Shown: positions 1-6,752, counted from the stretch's first letter. The stretch is 11,339 nucleotides of DNA from UBA1372 sp964496075 (GCA_964496075.1 CAZBXB010000021.1:1-11339); one strand, 5' to 3'. A program made the numbers and translations. The notes: generated by a model from the sequence alone, not told the origin.

Positions 1-287
1 CCGTGATTTTTATTACTAAAAGGCAAATCAGCCCTATAGTTACCAGCCGAAAACCATCCCCAAAAAAGTCCCGCCTCAGACTCATTCCCTTTGTCAGAAT
101 ATATTGCCACCGAAGTCGCTTCATCAATTCTGTCTTCATCAACCACCCAACCACTCAGATGATTGCAATCTATCACATCCAGAAACCCGCTTGGACTCTT
201 TGCCTCAATTCTACCTATAAAAACAAAAAACGACATCAAACTGATTAAAAACAAAAATACTTTACGCATTCTTACTAATTTAACCAT
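1..287 (-). CDS. Secreted protein with GWV-type repeat domain, N-terminal fragment
   Basis: This reading frame starts at ATG (287-285) and runs off the left edge after 95 codons, so only the N-terminus is present. Residues 1-29 look like a signal peptide: basic VKLVRMRK, a hydrophobic VFLFLISLMSFFVFIG stretch, and a likely cut after IEA. The mature part begins SPSGFLDVIDCNHLSGWVVD and continues with a VAIYSDKGN segment. That fits a G-x-LD...C...GW-V-D...V-x-IY-D pattern I know from secreted bacterial proteins but cannot assign to a named family. Its start lies 2 bases beyond the stop of the DUF4012 gene, so co-transcription and translational coupling are likely. A second in-frame ATG at 269 would give a shorter signal peptide. 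The role is unknown; the context suggests a surface or envelope function. Confidence 0.75.
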   Translation of the reverse strand, partial: MVKLVRMRKVFLFLISLMSFFVFIGRIEAKSPSGFLDVIDCNHLSGWVVDEDRIDEATSVAIYSDKGNESEAGLFWGWFSAGNYRADLPFSNKNH

Positions 288-289
288 CT

Positions 290-3274
290 TTACTTACTAA
301 TCACTACCCCCATCCTTAGATCTTTATCTAGTTTTTCGTCAAATAGTAGTTTGCTGTTCACTACCGTTGCTGCCGGTTCCACTTGCACCGCTTGCCATTC
401 TGGTGGATATGATACCAAAGACACCATTGCTGTCTCTCCATAGCCGGATTGCTTTTGCATATAAGACAAATACGAAAAGGTCGAGGCTGTATTTAGGTCA
501 ATCTGAGACGAATATCTAATTTCTACCGTTCTTTTTCTTGTCACCGGCACCGTTACCAAGAAGGCCAGCTCTTTTTTGTCACCTACACTGCTTGCCAGCA
601 AGTCCTCACCTGTTAACACTTTTCTGTCTGTCACATCGTCGCTATCATAAATGCTTACTTCAGATATATTGGTATCATCTGGCAAATAGACTCTCGTATA
701 GTTTTTATAATCCCCTCCCGGCCAAGCTGCTGTCCTAGCCAGATTTTCGTAATTAATTTTTACTACTCGGCTAATCGCCCTATCACTTATATCAACTGTT
801 CTCTCAATATCTCTTCTCAAAAAATAATTAGACTTATTTACACCTAAATTAGCCTCAACTATATACAAATAGTCTGCTATGCAATTTTCCATTCCACAGC
901 CACCCGAATATATCGACCCATCCCAACCCAAATCAGCTAAATTAGAAGCTGTTTTTTTATCGTGCACATATATTTGCATTTCGTTTTTATCCAAGCTTTC
1001 CAACATAGCTCTCACCACTCCCATTTGCCCCATGCCCTTTTGATTCTTTATTTCTTCCATTAGCTGACTCGATAACTTTCCCAAAAATGTACTCTTTTGT
1101 CTCGATCCGGCAAAAAATGCTTTTTCAGAATAAAACTCGGCTTGATCAAACAAGTTATCACTATTTATCTTTTCATCAAAATCAGGCACCCAAACTTCAC
1201 CTAGTTGATCCAGAAGCGCTTTTGCCACTGACAAGTTAATTGTAATTATTCCATCTATTTTTCTGTCGGTTTCCTTATCAAAAAACCATTCAAGGTCTTT
1301 GGCAGCCTTGGTAAAGTCAGCTTCCCAATTAGCGTCTCTCAAATACCAAGATGGCTCCCCCAAAACTTCCTTAATCGGAGCTGGTGGCTCCACATGCCCC
1401 TTAAGCTGGCCATCAATATCATACACGTCCCCCACATCCATTCCCAAAAATCGGCCATCTTCAAAGCTTAATACCCCAAAACTTCCAATAAATCCACCAC
1501 TCGGTCTTAGTTCCATTTCATTTTGCATTAATACCAAAAAGTCTCTTCTGCCTCCATCCGTTGCCGCTATATACAAAAAGCTATCTAAGCTATCACTAAT
1601 CTTGGAGACCAATCCTCTCCAGTCAGATACTTCCTTTGATTTTGCCAATACAAAAGATCTCAGCCTGTTTGGTAAAAAGCTCCAATCTCCACTCGTCCTA
1701 GCTTCCAGTAGTCCCAGTTTATTTTCCAAAGTTATCAAAGTGCTCTTTAGTTCCATACTTGCGTTCTTCCAATTAATATTCTCTTCACCAAAAACCGCCC
1801 CACTGTATTTATTGGCACTTTCAAAAAAAGTCACCAATTCTTTTTCCAAATCCATAACTGTTTTTAGTACCCTTAGTACTTCACCCCATCCCTTATAAGA
1901 AAACAGTCTTCCTTCCAAACTTACCAGTCTTAATTTATTTTCCAATCCATCAATTCGACCAATGTTTTTATCCACCAATTCCATGCTTTCAGCCACTCTA
2001 CCCTCTTCCACCAAGGTTTTTACTTTATCAGCCACCCTGGCTACTCTCCACAAGCTCCCAAAAAAGCTAATCAAAAGTACTGTATAGATTGTCACCAGCA
2101 TCACCAAAGGCAATACCACCAACTTCCAGTTAATCTTTTTTAAGCTCTTTTTCTTTTTCTTTTCATCCTTCTTTACTTCAATCTTTTCTATCTGTTTATA
2201 CGCCGGCTTAATATCAAACTGGCTTAAATCAATTTTATCCTCCTCGCCCGACGTAGCTTTAGCGTAGGCGGGTTCAATCTTCTTTTCTTTATTCTGTTTA
2301 CCCTGAGTTTTATCGAAGGGAGCTTTATCGAAAGATTCATCAACCTTTAATTTTTTAATCGGCTTCCATTCATATTTCTCATATTTATCCGACTCTTTTC
2401 TATTGTCAATTTTAGGCACTTCATCTTTACCCGTCGTAGCTTTAGCGTAGTCGGGCTCCACTTCTACTCGCACAGCCGGTATCCTTCTTTTTTTATTTTC
2501 TACTTTTTTCTTCTTTCCTCTTGAGATCAAATCAATCTCTGAAAAGAAATACTGCAAAGTCTGACTTACTCCAACTTCAAACCCACCTCCGCCATCCCAG
2601 CTAATCTTTTCCCATTCAATCTCCACCTTATTATCACTAATTTTTACTTCTTCCATATTCTTGACCACCGCTCCTTTCTTGGTCATTTTTGCCTTATTTA
2701 CCAATGTTCTGCAGATAACATCAATCCCTATCTTTTTTCCAAAAACTATGACTCTTTCTCCTGATAAGCCAGGCACAAAACAACATTTCTTGGCCAACTC
2801 CACAAAATCGTCTACAAATATACATCTTAGACTTCCATTCTCTTTGGGAATTTCCAAATTCTTGTTCATTACCGCTGACTTCATTACTCTGGCCACCCAA
2901 TTCTCATCCATATCCATACCCGGTCCATAAACATTATAGCCACACAATATTCGCCAATCTACACTTTTTTTAGCTAGTTTCTCCATCACCTCATCGGCCA
3001 TATTGTCTTTTTCTATTACTACCAACCTTGATTCGTCTACTTCAGCTCTAGTCCACACCCCTTCGTTAGCTTCAAAGTCAAATACATAGTCAGCTCTAAA
3101 GTCTATTTTTTCTAACCGGTTTTTTACCAAAAATTTCTTCTCTGGATATCCTATCCAATCTTTACTTTCTCCCAACACTGCCACAAATACTTCGTCTTTT
3201 AAAAACAACTCCACTAGCCTTTTAGCCACAAAGTTGTTGCCAGATACTAGTATCACCGGTAATCCATCTTTCAT
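290..3274 (-). CDS. Membrane-anchored DUF4012 protein with N-terminal degenerate SDR/epimerase-like domain
   Basis: The 994-residue protein has four parts. Residues 5-185 resemble an extended SDR (nucleotide-sugar epimerase) domain: VILVSGNNFVA sits where GxxGxxG is expected, and NVYGPG (114-119) and LRCIFVDDFVE (149-159) match family landmarks. The Tyr-x3-Lys catalytic pair is not visible, so it is probably a pseudoenzyme. Residues 250-383 are a lysine-rich, probably disordered linker. Residues 385-409 form one membrane helix. The rest is a DUF4012 domain, recognised by FLVLMQNEMELRPSGGFIGS (579-598) and by DANWEADF and DGIITIN. The positive side before the helix implies a cytoplasmic N-terminus and an exported DUF4012 part. 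The biochemical role of DUF4012 is not established to my knowledge; flippase and ligase neighbours suggest envelope glycan handling. The linker carries in-frame palindromic DNA elements. A TAGAAT hexamer lies 6 bases before the ATG. Confidence 0.88.
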   Translation of the reverse strand: MKDGLPVILVSGNNFVAKRLVELFLKDEVFVAVLGESKDWIGYPEKKFLVKNRLEKIDFRADYVFDFEANEGVWTRAEVDESRLVVIEKDNMADEVMEKLAKKSVDWRILCGYNVYGPGMDMDENWVARVMKSAVMNKNLEIPKENGSLRCIFVDDFVELAKKCCFVPGLSGERVIVFGKKIGIDVICRTLVNKAKMTKKGAVVKNMEEVKISDNKVEIEWEKISWDGGGGFEVGVSQTLQYFFSEIDLISRGKKKKVENKKRRIPAVRVEVEPDYAKATTGKDEVPKIDNRKESDKYEKYEWKPIKKLKVDESFDKAPFDKTQGKQNKEKKIEPAYAKATSGEEDKIDLSQFDIKPAYKQIEKIEVKKDEKKKKKSLKKINWKLVVLPLVMLVTIYTVLLISFFGSLWRVARVADKVKTLVEEGRVAESMELVDKNIGRIDGLENKLRLVSLEGRLFSYKGWGEVLRVLKTVMDLEKELVTFFESANKYSGAVFGEENINWKNASMELKSTLITLENKLGLLEARTSGDWSFLPNRLRSFVLAKSKEVSDWRGLVSKISDSLDSFLYIAATDGGRRDFLVLMQNEMELRPSGGFIGSFGVLSFEDGRFLGMDVGDVYDIDGQLKGHVEPPAPIKEVLGEPSWYLRDANWEADFTKAAKDLEWFFDKETDRKIDGIITINLSVAKALLDQLGEVWVPDFDEKINSDNLFDQAEFYSEKAFFAGSRQKSTFLGKLSSQLMEEIKNQKGMGQMGVVRAMLESLDKNEMQIYVHDKKTASNLADLGWDGSIYSGGCGMENCIADYLYIVEANLGVNKSNYFLRRDIERTVDISDRAISRVVKINYENLARTAAWPGGDYKNYTRVYLPDDTNISEVSIYDSDDVTDRKVLTGEDLLASSVGDKKELAFLVTVPVTRKRTVEIRYSSQIDLNTASTFSYLSYMQKQSGYGETAMVSLVSYPPEWQAVQVEPAATVVNSKLLFDEKLDKDLRMGVVISK
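2247..2272. repeat. In-frame palindromic element A, copy 1
   Basis: This 26-base imperfect palindrome with CCCG/CGGG ends lies inside the DUF4012 gene and encodes PAYAKATSG (residues 335-343) on the minus strand. It matches the copy at 2430-2455 at 24 of 26 positions and shares the 16-base core CGTAGCTTTAGCGTAG. The encoded peptide interrupts a Lys/Glu-rich linker. Confidence 0.75.
2301..2335. repeat. In-frame palindromic element (FDKTQGK type)
   Basis: Bases 2301-2320 form an imperfect palindrome with CCCT/AGGG ends, followed by a partial second unit (TTTATCGAAAG, 2324-2334). Read on the minus strand they give SFDKAPFDKTQGK (residues 314-326 of the DUF4012 protein). The sequence is unrelated to element A but has a similar size and palindromic design and lies in the same linker. 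I recall similar FDKTQGK peptides in predicted proteins from metagenomes, but this is unchecked. Confidence 0.55.
2430..2455. repeat. In-frame palindromic element A, copy 2
   Basis: This is the second copy of the 26-base CCCG...CGGG element, encoding PDYAKATTG (residues 274-282 of the DUF4012 protein) on the minus strand. It differs from copy 1 at two positions, the fifth base from each end. Both copies are read in the same frame and orientation. Confidence 0.75.
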
Positions 3275-3280
3275 ATCTAT

Positions 3281-3286
3281 ATTCTA
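3281..3286 (-). promoter_or_regulatory. -10-like hexamer TAGAAT, 6 bases before the DUF4012 gene start
   Basis: TAGAAT matches the TATAAT consensus at 5 of 6 positions and ends 6 bases before the ATG, so transcription would begin at or next to the start codon. There is no TG extension (AAT precedes it), no clear -35 box and no Shine-Dalgarno sequence. It belongs to a set of seven similarly placed hexamers in this window. Confidence 0.5.
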
Positions 3287-3320
3287 ATTCATTTATTTCA
3301 AGACATCACCAAAACCAACA

Positions 3321-3358
3321 TATGCGGTTAAATATCGGTGATTATGCGGTAATATTTT
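3321..3358. repeat. Direct repeat TATGCGGT-n-AATAT, upstream of the DUF4012 gene
   Basis: TATGCGGT occurs at 3321-3328 and again at 3343-3350, 22 bases apart, each followed by an A/T stretch (TAAATAT and AATATTT). Two helical turns between copies and a position 50-90 bases upstream of the DUF4012 start make a regulator-binding site possible, but no regulator can be named. Confidence 0.4.
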
Positions 3359-3607
3359 ATTCTTCACCATCCCTACACCACCTCAAATCCTACCCACATC
3401 GTATCATAAATTTAGGTTGGGACGTGAAAAACTGTCATAACGAAACTATTTCATTTTTGTACTTATAAATAGAAGACTCAAAGCTAATTCAAGATTTGAG
3501 AATTTCGCGTCAAACCAAACTCCAAACTCAAAATTTGTATGGACATCGTATTCCGGCCATGTTTATATCTCCAGAAAATGTAAGGATTATGAACTTAAAA
3601 GATATCA

Positions 3608-3657
3608 TTTAAGGCGTGCCTGCCCGCCTCTGGAGGGATCACTGCAAAATTTGATTT
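3608..3657. repeat. Intergenic repeat B, divergent copy
   Basis: The right arm CACTGCAAAATTTGATTT (3640-3657) is identical to the other two copies at 4972-4989 and 8438-8455. The left part keeps TTTAA and GGCGTG but lacks the GCGCGCAATCATCTG arm, and a GC-rich segment containing CCTCTGGAGG replaces the usual centre. It lies about 25 bases beyond the flippase stop codon. Confidence 0.7.
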
Positions 3658-3681
3658 GAAACAGTTTTCTCTAAATTTTTA

Positions 3682-4866
3682 TTAAATCACCAAGTACAAT
3701 CCGGTCATCAAAGCTTCTGTTGCCACCGTCACCCAGGCCGCTCCATATACCGAGAATTTAGGCACAAAGTACAAGTTTGCCGTTAAATTAAAAACCAATC
3801 CAATTAAACCCAGCCACAGTATCTTTTTTTCCTTATTTTTTGCTATCAAATCAAAACCCTTTACATGGTTAATAAAAGAAAAAATCAAAGCCACACATAA
3901 TATTCTTAACACTTTAGCCGACACCATATATTCAAACTCAACTCCCGCCAAAATCTTCATAATTGTTGGAGCTAACAAAAATACGATAGGAGACATAACC
4001 AATACCATACTCATGGCCACCATCATCACCTTTTTATAAACCTTACCCCTGTCTTTTGACATGTTAGGCAGTGCGCTACTTACCAAAAAATAGGCCGGCA
4101 TTACCAAGTTTCCATATACTCTATAAGCCAAGCCATACCAACCAACCTCAATCACTCCAAAATACCTCTCTATTACCAAACTATCAATTGCCTTGTCATA
4201 TACCGTAAAAATCAACAGATACAACCCCATTGGTAAACTTTTTCTAAACAAATCCTTCATTAAAACTTTGTCAATTTTCCCAATCTTAAACCAGCTTTTA
4301 TCTTCCAAGCTGATATAAGCCCATACCAAACTTAATACTCTGGCCAGTAAGTATGCCTCAAACACCCACATCACGCTTATATTTTTTCCAAAACTTATCA
4401 AACTAACCAAAAAGAGTAAGGGAAACAACACATCTATAACACTCTTTTTATCCATTCTCTCTTTACTTTGAAATAGCACTTCAAAGTTGATTGCCACATA
4501 AGTAAACATACTCATCGCTAAAGCCAACATGGCTTCTTGTTGATAGTTAGCAAATGCCGGATACCATCTCACTAATCCCAACCCTGCTATCATCGCCATC
4601 ACCAGCAACCCCAATCTCAAAACTATCAAGTTGAAGAATATTTTTTTAGGATTCTTGTCCACTGACATCTCTCTTACTCCAATTATTTTTGTTCCCAAGT
4701 CAGCCAAAGCATCAATCAAAAGGAAGCTTGAGCTAAGCAAAGTAAACACACCGTAGTTAAAATCTCCAAGCCGTCTAATTAATATCGACGTCGTCACCAA
4801 GCCAATCCCCACCATAAAAATTTTCGCCACACTTTGGTATAAAGTGTTTTTAATGATCTTTAGCAT
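3682..4866 (-). CDS. Wzx-like polysaccharide flippase (MOP/MATE superfamily)
   Basis: This 394-residue, very hydrophobic protein is of the polysaccharide-biosynthesis exporter type, which moves undecaprenyl-linked glycan across the cytoplasmic membrane. The N-terminus has the family layout: LYQSVAKIFMVGIGLVTTSILIRRLGDFNYGVFTL, then a second helix and ADLGTKIIGVREMS (compare the usual ADLGL...R). About 12 membrane segments follow. YFVPKFSVYGAAWVTVATEA near the end matches the conserved GAAxAT segment. The protein stops about 15 residues after it, so it is shorter than the usual 420-480 residues and may lack the last helices. The start is the ATG at 4866, with TGC-TAGAAT 6 bases upstream. The ligase/polymerase gene lies upstream across a repeat-filled 121-base gap. 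The transported substrate cannot be told from sequence. Confidence 0.85.
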   Translation of the reverse strand: MLKIIKNTLYQSVAKIFMVGIGLVTTSILIRRLGDFNYGVFTLLSSSFLLIDALADLGTKIIGVREMSVDKNPKKIFFNLIVLRLGLLVMAMIAGLGLVRWYPAFANYQQEAMLALAMSMFTYVAINFEVLFQSKERMDKKSVIDVLFPLLFLVSLISFGKNISVMWVFEAYLLARVLSLVWAYISLEDKSWFKIGKIDKVLMKDLFRKSLPMGLYLLIFTVYDKAIDSLVIERYFGVIEVGWYGLAYRVYGNLVMPAYFLVSSALPNMSKDRGKVYKKVMMVAMSMVLVMSPIVFLLAPTIMKILAGVEFEYMVSAKVLRILCVALIFSFINHVKGFDLIAKNKEKKILWLGLIGLVFNLTANLYFVPKFSVYGAAWVTVATEALMTGLYLVI

Positions 4867-4872
4867 GTCTTA

Positions 4873-4881
4873 ATTCTAGCA
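4873..4881 (-). promoter_or_regulatory. Extended -10 TGC-TAGAAT before the flippase gene
   Basis: On the minus strand TGC-TAGAAT is followed by TAAGAC and then ATG, a 6-base gap. This spacing would give a leaderless transcript. It lies between the repeat B copy and the flippase, so the flippase may not depend on read-through from the ligase gene. Confidence 0.55.
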
Positions 4882-4919
4882 ATTGTTATATAAACTGTTG
4901 TATTAAGTTTATAAATAAA

Positions 4920-4990
4920 TTTTAAGCGCGCAATCATCTGCGATCTTGCGAAAGCAAGACAAAGGCGTGAGCACTGCAAAATTTGATTTA
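4920..4990. repeat. Intergenic repeat B, copy with GAAA hairpin centre
   Basis: The left arm TTTTAAGCGCGCAATCATCTG (4920-4940, 21 bases including the leading T-run) and right arm AGGCGTGAGC-ACTGCAAAATTTGATTTA (4963-4990) are the same as in the copy at 8394-8456. The centres differ: here it contains a hairpin, CTTGC-GAAA-GCAAG (4945-4958). The outer edge of the repeat supplies two bases of the TAA stop codon of the ligase/polymerase gene (4988-4990). Confidence 0.8.
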
Positions 4991-6154
4991 TAAACTTGAT
5001 TTCAGACTCATTGCCATTATCACACCAACTAAAGCCAAATTCTGAGGCAAACTTAGCCAATAGTGATCAAACATACCTGTCATTACTATTACTACCCATA
5101 TCCAGCCAAACTTTCTCCATTCAATTTTTTTATTTAAAAACATCCATAGCCAGCCAAAGCCAACTATTCCCATTTCAGCCAATACCAGTAAAAACACATT
5201 ATGCACCGGCTGAATTATCCAAAAATTAAATAGATAATCGGGAAGTCTTACTAAAAAATTACCCAACCCAACCCCAAAAATAGGGAATTGGCCAATCATT
5301 TTCAGGGCCGATTTATTTAAATTCAATCTTAATAAAGCACTTTCACTACTCCAACCTCCCAACCAATTAATTTTGTTCTCAAACAATAACCCACCAACCA
5401 TTAACATTAGACCAACCAATACCATCTTTAAACCCAACTTTGATTTAATCCTAAATATGACCGTTAACAGTCCCACTGCCCACACCAATCTACTACCGGT
5501 CAATATTATGCCGGCTATAGCCAACCAGTTTACTATCCACATTTTATTTTTGCTGATGTTTTTGTTTCCTATCTTATTCCACATTAGCACTGCCACCAAC
5601 AAGAACCCTGCCAAGCTATTTGGATGTGAAAATGTGCCATAAGCTCTTACAAAGTTATCACCAAACCAACTTATCCTGGCAATCCCAATTGTCATATAGT
5701 CAAACCTTCTCTCTCCCAACCAATAAAATATTCCTCCCAAACTACCTCCATTTACCACTTGTCCCACAGCCAATACAACTTCGACTATCATCCACCAACT
5801 AATTATTTTTGGTAACACCTTTATTACGGCCTTTTTATTATCTGCCAAATATTCCACCCACCACCACAACTGCCACCATCTAAACCACTTATAAAGACAT
5901 ACCTGCCATCTATCCGCTATCAAAGTATTAATAATTATTAATACTACTAATCCAATAAATTTTTCGTGATTTTTGTGAAAATTGAAAATTGAAAATTGAA
6001 AATTACTTAAATATGCCCCCAACCACAACAAGTCAGTTAAATACAAAATAGAGGACAAATAGTCCACTTTTATTCCATACACAAAACTCCATTCAGGCCA
6101 CCAATGTTTCCCTAGTTGGCTTATCAAAAAAACTAAATATAAGATAATCCACAT
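4988..6154 (-). CDS. O-antigen ligase/polymerase-family membrane protein (WaaL/Wzy type)
   Basis: This 388-residue membrane protein has roughly 10-12 helices and the landmarks of the O-antigen ligase family: AYGTFSHPNSLAGFLL (171-186), the TGSR turn (219-222), PIFGVGLGNF (291-300) and QPVHNVFLLVLAEMGIVG (315-332). The last holds a His and Glu typical of the large periplasmic loop that acts on undecaprenyl-diphospho-glycan. The family either joins glycan chains to an acceptor or polymerises repeat units, and sequence alone does not separate these. Residues 51-60 (NFQFSIFNFH) are encoded by four copies of a 7-base repeat. The stop codon overlaps the edge of intergenic repeat B. The start is the ATG at 6154, with TGG-TAGAAT 7 bases upstream; the intervening AGGGCGG could also act as a weak ribosome site. 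It probably works with the flippase downstream. Confidence 0.85.
   Translation of the reverse strand: MWIILYLVFLISQLGKHWWPEWSFVYGIKVDYLSSILYLTDLLWLGAYLSNFQFSIFNFHKNHEKFIGLVVLIIINTLIADRWQVCLYKWFRWWQLWWWVEYLADNKKAVIKVLPKIISWWMIVEVVLAVGQVVNGGSLGGIFYWLGERRFDYMTIGIARISWFGDNFVRAYGTFSHPNSLAGFLLVAVLMWNKIGNKNISKNKMWIVNWLAIAGIILTGSRLVWAVGLLTVIFRIKSKLGLKMVLVGLMLMVGGLLFENKINWLGGWSSESALLRLNLNKSALKMIGQFPIFGVGLGNFLVRLPDYLFNFWIIQPVHNVFLLVLAEMGIVGFGWLWMFLNKKIEWRKFGWIWVVIVMTGMFDHYWLSLPQNLALVGVIMAMSLKSSL
5976..6003. repeat. Four tandem copies of heptamer TGAAAAT inside the ligase gene
   Basis: Perfect 7-base units start at 5976, 5983, 5990 and 5997. They encode residues 51-60 between the second and third membrane helices. 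Because 7 is not a multiple of 3, gain or loss of one unit would shift the frame. Two more copies lie at 7808-7821. Confidence 0.85.
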
Positions 6155-6161
6155 CCGCCCT

Positions 6162-6170
6162 ATTCTACCA
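6162..6170 (-). promoter_or_regulatory. Extended -10 TGG-TAGAAT before the ligase/polymerase gene
   Basis: TGG-TAGAAT, then AGGGCGG, then ATG: a 7-base gap. Same pattern as at yidC and the flippase. The G-rich gap is the only one of the set that looks at all like a Shine-Dalgarno sequence, though it is too close to the ATG for normal spacing. Confidence 0.5.
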
Positions 6171-6199
6171 AACCCAACAATTTGTTTTGGAAATTAAAA

Positions 6200-6250
6200 A
6201 ATTTATTATTTTGTATTTGTTTAGAATTTCGGATTTCGATATTCGAATTT
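6200..6250. repeat. Degenerate AT-rich repeat (AATTTCG/GATTTCGA/ATTCGAAT) downstream of jag
   Basis: The jag-ligase spacer contains related units in a row: AGAATTTCG, GATTTCGA and ATTCGAATTT, next to a long A/T run. ATTCGAAT (6241-6248) is a perfect 8-base palindrome. No gene or clear terminator is seen. The stretch abuts the jag stop codon. Confidence 0.45.
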
Positions 6251-6251
6251 A

Positions 6252-6746
6252 TTAAACCATAGGTTTAATTACAACATGTCTATCTTCACCTTCACCCTCA
6301 GATTCAGTTTCTACTCCTTCAATTTCAGCTACGGCCATATGACATAATCTTCTTTCGTATGAACTCATTGGAGATAATATCGCTTTTTCTCCAGTCTCTT
6401 TCACTCTAGTTGCCGCATTTTTAGCAATATCTGTCAACCTTTTTTCTTGTTCGGATCTATATTCATTTACATCCAAAAGCACTCTCACCCAATAACCCAA
6501 CTTATTTTTGACCGCCAAACTTAAAATCTGTTGAATTGAAGCCAAGCTCTTACCCCTATAGCCAATCAAAGAAGCCGGCTCTGATACTGTCACACCCACC
6601 AACACTTGATCAGTCTCATCTTCAGTCTCCAAGTCTTCCACAAATACGTCATCTACTTCTCTATTAATATCCTCAAATAGTTCAACTGCTGTCTCTAAAA
6701 TTGCCTTATTTCTCTTTTTATTATCAATCTTTTTCTTATCTGCCAT
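6252..6746 (-). CDS. jag: Jag/KhpB RNA-binding protein (KH-R3H), short form
   Basis: This 164-residue cytoplasmic RNA-binding protein has two recognised domains. The KH domain has the GxxG loop at residues 62-65 (LIGYRGKSLASIQQIL). The R3H domain has Arg132-x3-His136 within MSSYERRLCHMAVAEIEG and then the diagnostic TESEGEGEDRHVVIKP. The N-terminal Jag_N domain of longer homologues (about 200 residues or more) is missing; about 20 charged residues stand in its place. In Firmicutes, Jag/KhpB pairs with KhpA and affects cell elongation and division; that link is only known from relatives. It follows yidC, as in many bacteria, 29 bases after its stop. The start at ATG 6746 fits the MADKKK opening and the TGA-TAAAAT element 6 bases upstream. 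Confidence 0.95.
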   Translation of the reverse strand: MADKKKIDNKKRNKAILETAVELFEDINREVDDVFVEDLETEDETDQVLVGVTVSEPASLIGYRGKSLASIQQILSLAVKNKLGYWVRVLLDVNEYRSEQEKRLTDIAKNAATRVKETGEKAILSPMSSYERRLCHMAVAEIEGVETESEGEGEDRHVVIKPMV

Positions 6747-6752
6747 GTGGCT

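Larger units (their letters stand above)
3275..3681. other. 407-base intergenic region between DUF4012 and flippase genes
   Basis: No convincing gene is visible on either strand; the longest start-to-stop frames I noted are about 10-15 codons. The region holds a spaced direct repeat (3321-3358), a weak TATGAT/TTTTCA promoter candidate on the minus strand (-10 at 3408-3403, -35 near 3430-3425), an imperfect inverted repeat pairing ATTTGAG near 3495 with CTCAAAAT near 3527, and a divergent copy of intergenic repeat B (3608-3657) just downstream of the flippase stop. It probably separates two transcription units. Confidence 0.6.

Noticed and set aside
3..248. An 81-codon open frame on the plus strand at the left edge
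   Set aside because: It is antisense to the signal-peptide gene at 1-287, which has a real signal peptide, domain pattern and operon position.
1299..1898. A 199-codon open frame on the plus strand
   Set aside because: It is fully antisense to the DUF4012 gene, low in complexity (Ser/Leu/Pro/Lys), and explained by the C/T-rich plus strand; no family resemblance.
3541..3600. Short open frames of about 10-15 codons in the 407-base spacer
   Set aside because: Too short, with no start signal like those of the neighbours and no recognisable peptide.
4945..4958. CTTGC-GAAA-GCAAG hairpin as an intrinsic terminator
   Set aside because: No T-run follows it on either strand. It fits better as the variable centre of repeat B.
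4860..5060. A 66-codon minus-strand frame across the ligase-flippase gap
   Set aside because: It is a translation of repeat B and of the ligase 3' end in another frame; no recognisable protein.
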